Source of the DNA: Azospirillum ramasamyi | Lineage (GTDB): Bacteria > Pseudomonadota > Alphaproteobacteria > Azospirillales > Azospirillaceae | Length of the DNA: 64,000 nucleotides | Assembly (NCBI RefSeq): GCF_003233655.1 | Contig: NZ_CP029831.1 | Coordinates: 1-64,000 of the forward strand | Direction: 5' to 3' | Shown here: piece after piece, positions 61,766 through 64,000 of the stretch | How positions within the stretch are numbered: position 1 is the first letter of the stretch | How the letters are laid out: every line of letters begins with the position of its first letter | Notes under the pieces: generated by a model | Database searches by the model: none | The model's input: only the letters and a program-made list of their open reading frames with translations | Told to the model about the DNA's origin: nothing | Translations under genes and position numbers: made by a program

Positions 61766-63229
61766 TCAATGCACCGTACAGACCATGCAGGGGTCGAAGG
61801 AGCGGACGATGTGCTGAACCGACAGCGGCGTGCGTTCTCCCTCCTGCACCGGGGCGCCGACCAGAGCCTGCTCCAGCGGGCCGGGGACGCCGTCGAGGTC
61901 GCGGGGGGAGAAGTTCCAAGTCGTGGGCGCGATGATCTGATAGCCGGCGATGCGTCCGCGCTCGACCCGCAGCCAGTGGCCGAGCGCGCCGCGGGCGGCT
62001 TCGGTCAGGCCCACGGCCTGGGCGCTGTCGGGCATGTCCGCCGTCATGCACCAAGGGGCGCTGGGCTCGATGGCACGCAGCCAGCCTTCCATGGCGCGGG
62101 TGGTGCGTGCCAGTTCCAGCAGGCGGGCGACCACCCGGCTGCGCACCGATCCGCCATCCAGCGCCACCAGCGCCCGAATCAGCGGATGGCCGTCCACCAG
62201 CTGCCGCGCAATCGCCCCGGTCTCATAGGGAAGTCCGGCCAGCCGCGGCGCCTTGCACCAGCTGTATCCCTCCTCGTCCGCCCCGTCGGGCACGGTCGAG
62301 CCGGCAAAGGGCGGATGGGGGCGGTCCTGCCCCGCCATGCGGCTGAAACGGTGATGCTCGGTCACCTGATCGGGGTCGAAATCGGCGTCCCGGCCATCGG
62401 CGAAGGTGCCGCGGCGGTAGAGATGCCCGCCCTCGGCCTCAGGATAGGCGCCGTAACTGAGAAAGCGGCCATGGGCGCGGCCGGAATGGGCGAGATCCAG
62501 ATCCTCCGCGATCTCCAGGAACAGGCGGAAATCACCGCCTGGACCGGAAAGGCGCCAGCGTTCCAGATCCTCCGGCGCCGCAAGGTCCAGAATACGGTCC
62601 AGCGGGGCGCCGAACAGGCTGTCCTCCAGAAAGCGGCGGAAGGCGCCGACGGTGGCGAGCAGCCGCACCCGGTCGCGCGCATCCGCCGCGCGGGTCACGC
62701 CGCCGGGCTGAAGTGTCAGCGTGTGCGGCCACTTGCCGCCCAGGATGCCCAGCACATGGAAAAGTTCGGCCCGCGCCGCGGTGGCGCCACGCACGGCGCT
62801 GCCCTGCGCCGCCTTGAAGCGCGCCTCCGCCCGCTCGAACCACGGGCGGCCCTGGTAGGCGGGCCGGGCGAAGTCGGGCATGAAGAACAGGTGGAAATGG
62901 GTCAGGTGATCGGCGGCGTTCTCCGTCGCCGTCATCAGGTTGGTCGCCAGAATGCCGTTGCGCGGCGCCTCCACCCCCATCGCCCCGGCCAGCGCCAGCG
63001 CCGCCGCATGGCTTTGCGAGACGGAGCAGATGCCGCAGATGCGCGGCGCCACCACCAGCGCATCCATCGGGTCGCGCCCCTCCAGAATGCGCTCGAACCC
63101 GCGGAAGAGCGGGGAGTTCACATAGGCGGCGGAAACACGTCCGCCCTCGACCTCAAGCTTTACCTCAAGATCGCCCTCTACACGATTGAAAGGACCCACG
63201 ATCAGGCGGCGTGTCGGCACTTCACTCAC
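61766..63229 (-). CDS. hupV: Regulatory (H2-sensing) hydrogenase large subunit HupV
   Basis: 487-aa cytoplasmic sensor subunit. Nickel motifs are RICGICSVSQSHA near the N-terminus and DPCMVCTVH at the very C-terminus. The protein stops right after the final His, so no cleavable tail exists; this distinguishes HupV/HoxC sensors from HupL and means HupD is not needed. Start VSEVPTRRLIVGPFNRVEGD is a GTG with AAAGG upstream, 4 nt after the hupU stop; ORF extension upstream has no similarity. With HupU it detects H2 and acts on the kinase HupT. Confidence 0.92.
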   Translation of the reverse strand: MSEVPTRRLIVGPFNRVEGDLEVKLEVEGGRVSAAYVNSPLFRGFERILEGRDPMDALVVAPRICGICSVSQSHAAALALAGAMGVEAPRNGILATNLMTATENAADHLTHFHLFFMPDFARPAYQGRPWFERAEARFKAAQGSAVRGATAARAELFHVLGILGGKWPHTLTLQPGGVTRAADARDRVRLLATVGAFRRFLEDSLFGAPLDRILDLAAPEDLERWRLSGPGGDFRLFLEIAEDLDLAHSGRAHGRFLSYGAYPEAEGGHLYRRGTFADGRDADFDPDQVTEHHRFSRMAGQDRPHPPFAGSTVPDGADEEGYSWCKAPRLAGLPYETGAIARQLVDGHPLIRALVALDGGSVRSRVVARLLELARTTRAMEGWLRAIEPSAPWCMTADMPDSAQAVGLTEAARGALGHWLRVERGRIAGYQIIAPTTWNFSPRDLDGVPGPLEQALVGAPVQEGERTPLSVQHIVRSFDPCMVCTVH

Positions 63230-63233
63230 CGGT

Positions 63234-64000
63234 TCAGCCTTTCCGGGTGGGGCGGATGGTGGGCGGCACGACGATGCGGTCGGCGGCGGCGTTGCGGCGT
63301 ACCCGTTCCGGGGTCGCCGCCTTGGCGAGGGAGGCCAGCGCCACGAACCACGCCTTCGGCATGTCGGTCGGCAGGCCGATGGGGATGCCGGCGAACTTCG
63401 GCGTCTGCTGGAACGGATGCCCCGGCTCCTCGAATCCCGGCGCCGTGCAGTTGATGCAGGCGGAGCCGCCGCGGGTGCAGGATCCCTCGCCGTTCCACAG
63501 GCGTGTGTTGCAGTCGGCATGGGCCTGGGTGCCCAGGCAGCCGAGATGCTCCATCAGGCAGCCGAGGTCCGAAGGCTTCTCCGCACTGGCCTTGTATTCG
63601 TAATACTCGTTGCGCGGACAGCCATGGTGGACCAGATGGTCGGCGTAGAAACGCGGGCGCTGGTACGGGTCGAGATCGTCGGCCGCCAGGGCATCCTCGG
63701 CCAGCAGCATCAGCGTCTCGGTCACCCAGTTGGGATGGGTCGGGCAGCCGGCGACATTCACCACCGGCAGGCCGCCGCGCGCGCGGAACTCCCCGCCCAG
63801 CGCCCCGCCGCGTTGCGTCCCCTCATATTGCAGGCCGCAGGCATCGGCGATGTTCTCGCCGCCCGCGGTGATGCCGCCATAGGCCGCACAAGTGCCGACG
63901 GCCACCACGGTGCCGGCGACGGCGGCCAGTTCGCGCGCCCAGTCGATGGTGGGCCGGCCGGTTCCCGCCAGGACGTGGAATCGTCCGGTGCCGTTGGGGC
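63234..64000 (-). CDS. hupU: Regulatory hydrogenase small subunit HupU (5' end beyond window)
   Basis: Partial gene: 255 codons including stop are visible and the reading frame remains open to the right edge, starting there as PNGTGRFHVLAGTGRPTIDW. Conserved Cys and His ligands appear in VAVGTCAAYGG, VNVAGCPTHPNWV, HHGCPRNEYYEY, CLMEHLGCLG, CNTRLWNGEGSCTRGGSACINC (trimmed by position 63430-63500) and FEEPGHPFQ. No Tat signal can be judged because the N-terminus is missing; HupU/HoxB proteins normally lack one. It ends 4 nt before hupV. hupT is expected further to the right, as in Rhodobacter hupTUV. Confidence 0.9.
   Translation of the reverse strand, partial: PNGTGRFHVLAGTGRPTIDWARELAAVAGTVVAVGTCAAYGGITAGGENIADACGLQYEGTQRGGALGGEFRARGGLPVVNVAGCPTHPNWVTETLMLLAEDALAADDLDPYQRPRFYADHLVHHGCPRNEYYEYKASAEKPSDLGCLMEHLGCLGTQAHADCNTRLWNGEGSCTRGGSACINCTAPGFEEPGHPFQQTPKFAGIPIGLPTDMPKAWFVALASLAKAATPERVRRNAAADRIVVPPTIRPTRKG

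Noticed and set aside
61766..63229. HupV as a truncated uptake-hydrogenase large subunit
   Set aside because: Sensor subunits naturally end right after DPCxxCxxH; lack of the cleavable tail is the family trait, not a truncation.

Overview
The window is a GC-rich, gene-dense stretch with the gene families and Shine-Dalgarno usage of an alphaproteobacterium. The combination of a Hup-type uptake hydrogenase with HupUV and HupR, a form II CO-dehydrogenase-like operon, several TRAP transporters, YitT and PsiF proteins and GTG starts points to Rhodospirillales, most likely Azospirillum. That placement is inference: no rRNA or marker gene is present. No tRNA, rRNA, insertion sequence, prophage or CRISPR array was seen.

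Layout. 1-3.9 kb: choline/betaine ABC transporter (choVW, choX) with divergent betI. 4.0-8.0 kb: a molybdopterin-binding/nucleotidyltransferase fusion, a glutamine amidotransferase and a secreted 5'-nucleotidase. 8.1-10.2 kb: two tandem paralogues of an unrecognised family. 10.2-12.8 kb: a phosphatase, a YitT membrane protein and a threonine/serine dehydratase. 13.2-18.9 kb (minus): a three-gene signalling operon of a large membrane histidine kinase, an orphan DppA-like binding protein and a REC-PAS-GGDEF diguanylate cyclase. 19.1-26.3 kb (minus): coxSLMDE plus two split XdhC-type genes, with CoxL carrying the form II motif AYRGAGR. 26.6-30.1 kb: a TAXI-TRAP transporter with DUF1850, followed by short tandem repeats and hairpins. 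30.4-41.1 kb: NhaD-type antiporter, PCMT-type methyltransferase, RND efflux pair with divergent TetR regulator, YchJ-like protein, second YitT, aromatic aminotransferase, MogA-like protein. 41.2-41.4 kb: a tiny self-contained gene candidate (promoter, 13-nt perfect Shine-Dalgarno sequence, 26-aa ORF, terminator). 41.4-44.3 kb: a DctPQM TRAP transporter. 44.6-47.3 kb: type III polyketide synthase, ICMT-family methyltransferase and SDR. 48.0-64 kb: the hydrogenase locus: hypF (plus strand), then on the minus strand hupUV (hupU cut by the right edge), psiF-like and small ORFs, hupD-F-G-H-IJ-hypA-hupR, hupE, hupSLC.

How the parts fit. HupUV should sense H2 and signal through HupT (not in the window) to HupR, a sigma-54 activator with GAFTGA. 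A -24/-12 sequence lies just upstream of hupS and a weaker one upstream of hupD. HypF and HypA, HupF, G, H, IJ and D mature HupSL, and HupC passes electrons to quinone. The cox operon codes for a molybdenum hydroxylase that needs the cytosine dinucleotide cofactor. The fusion protein at 4.0-5.6 kb and the MogA-like protein at 40.5 kb could supply cofactor steps. Start codons were moved inward from the longest ORF wherever a Shine-Dalgarno sequence, known family start or operon overlap supported it.
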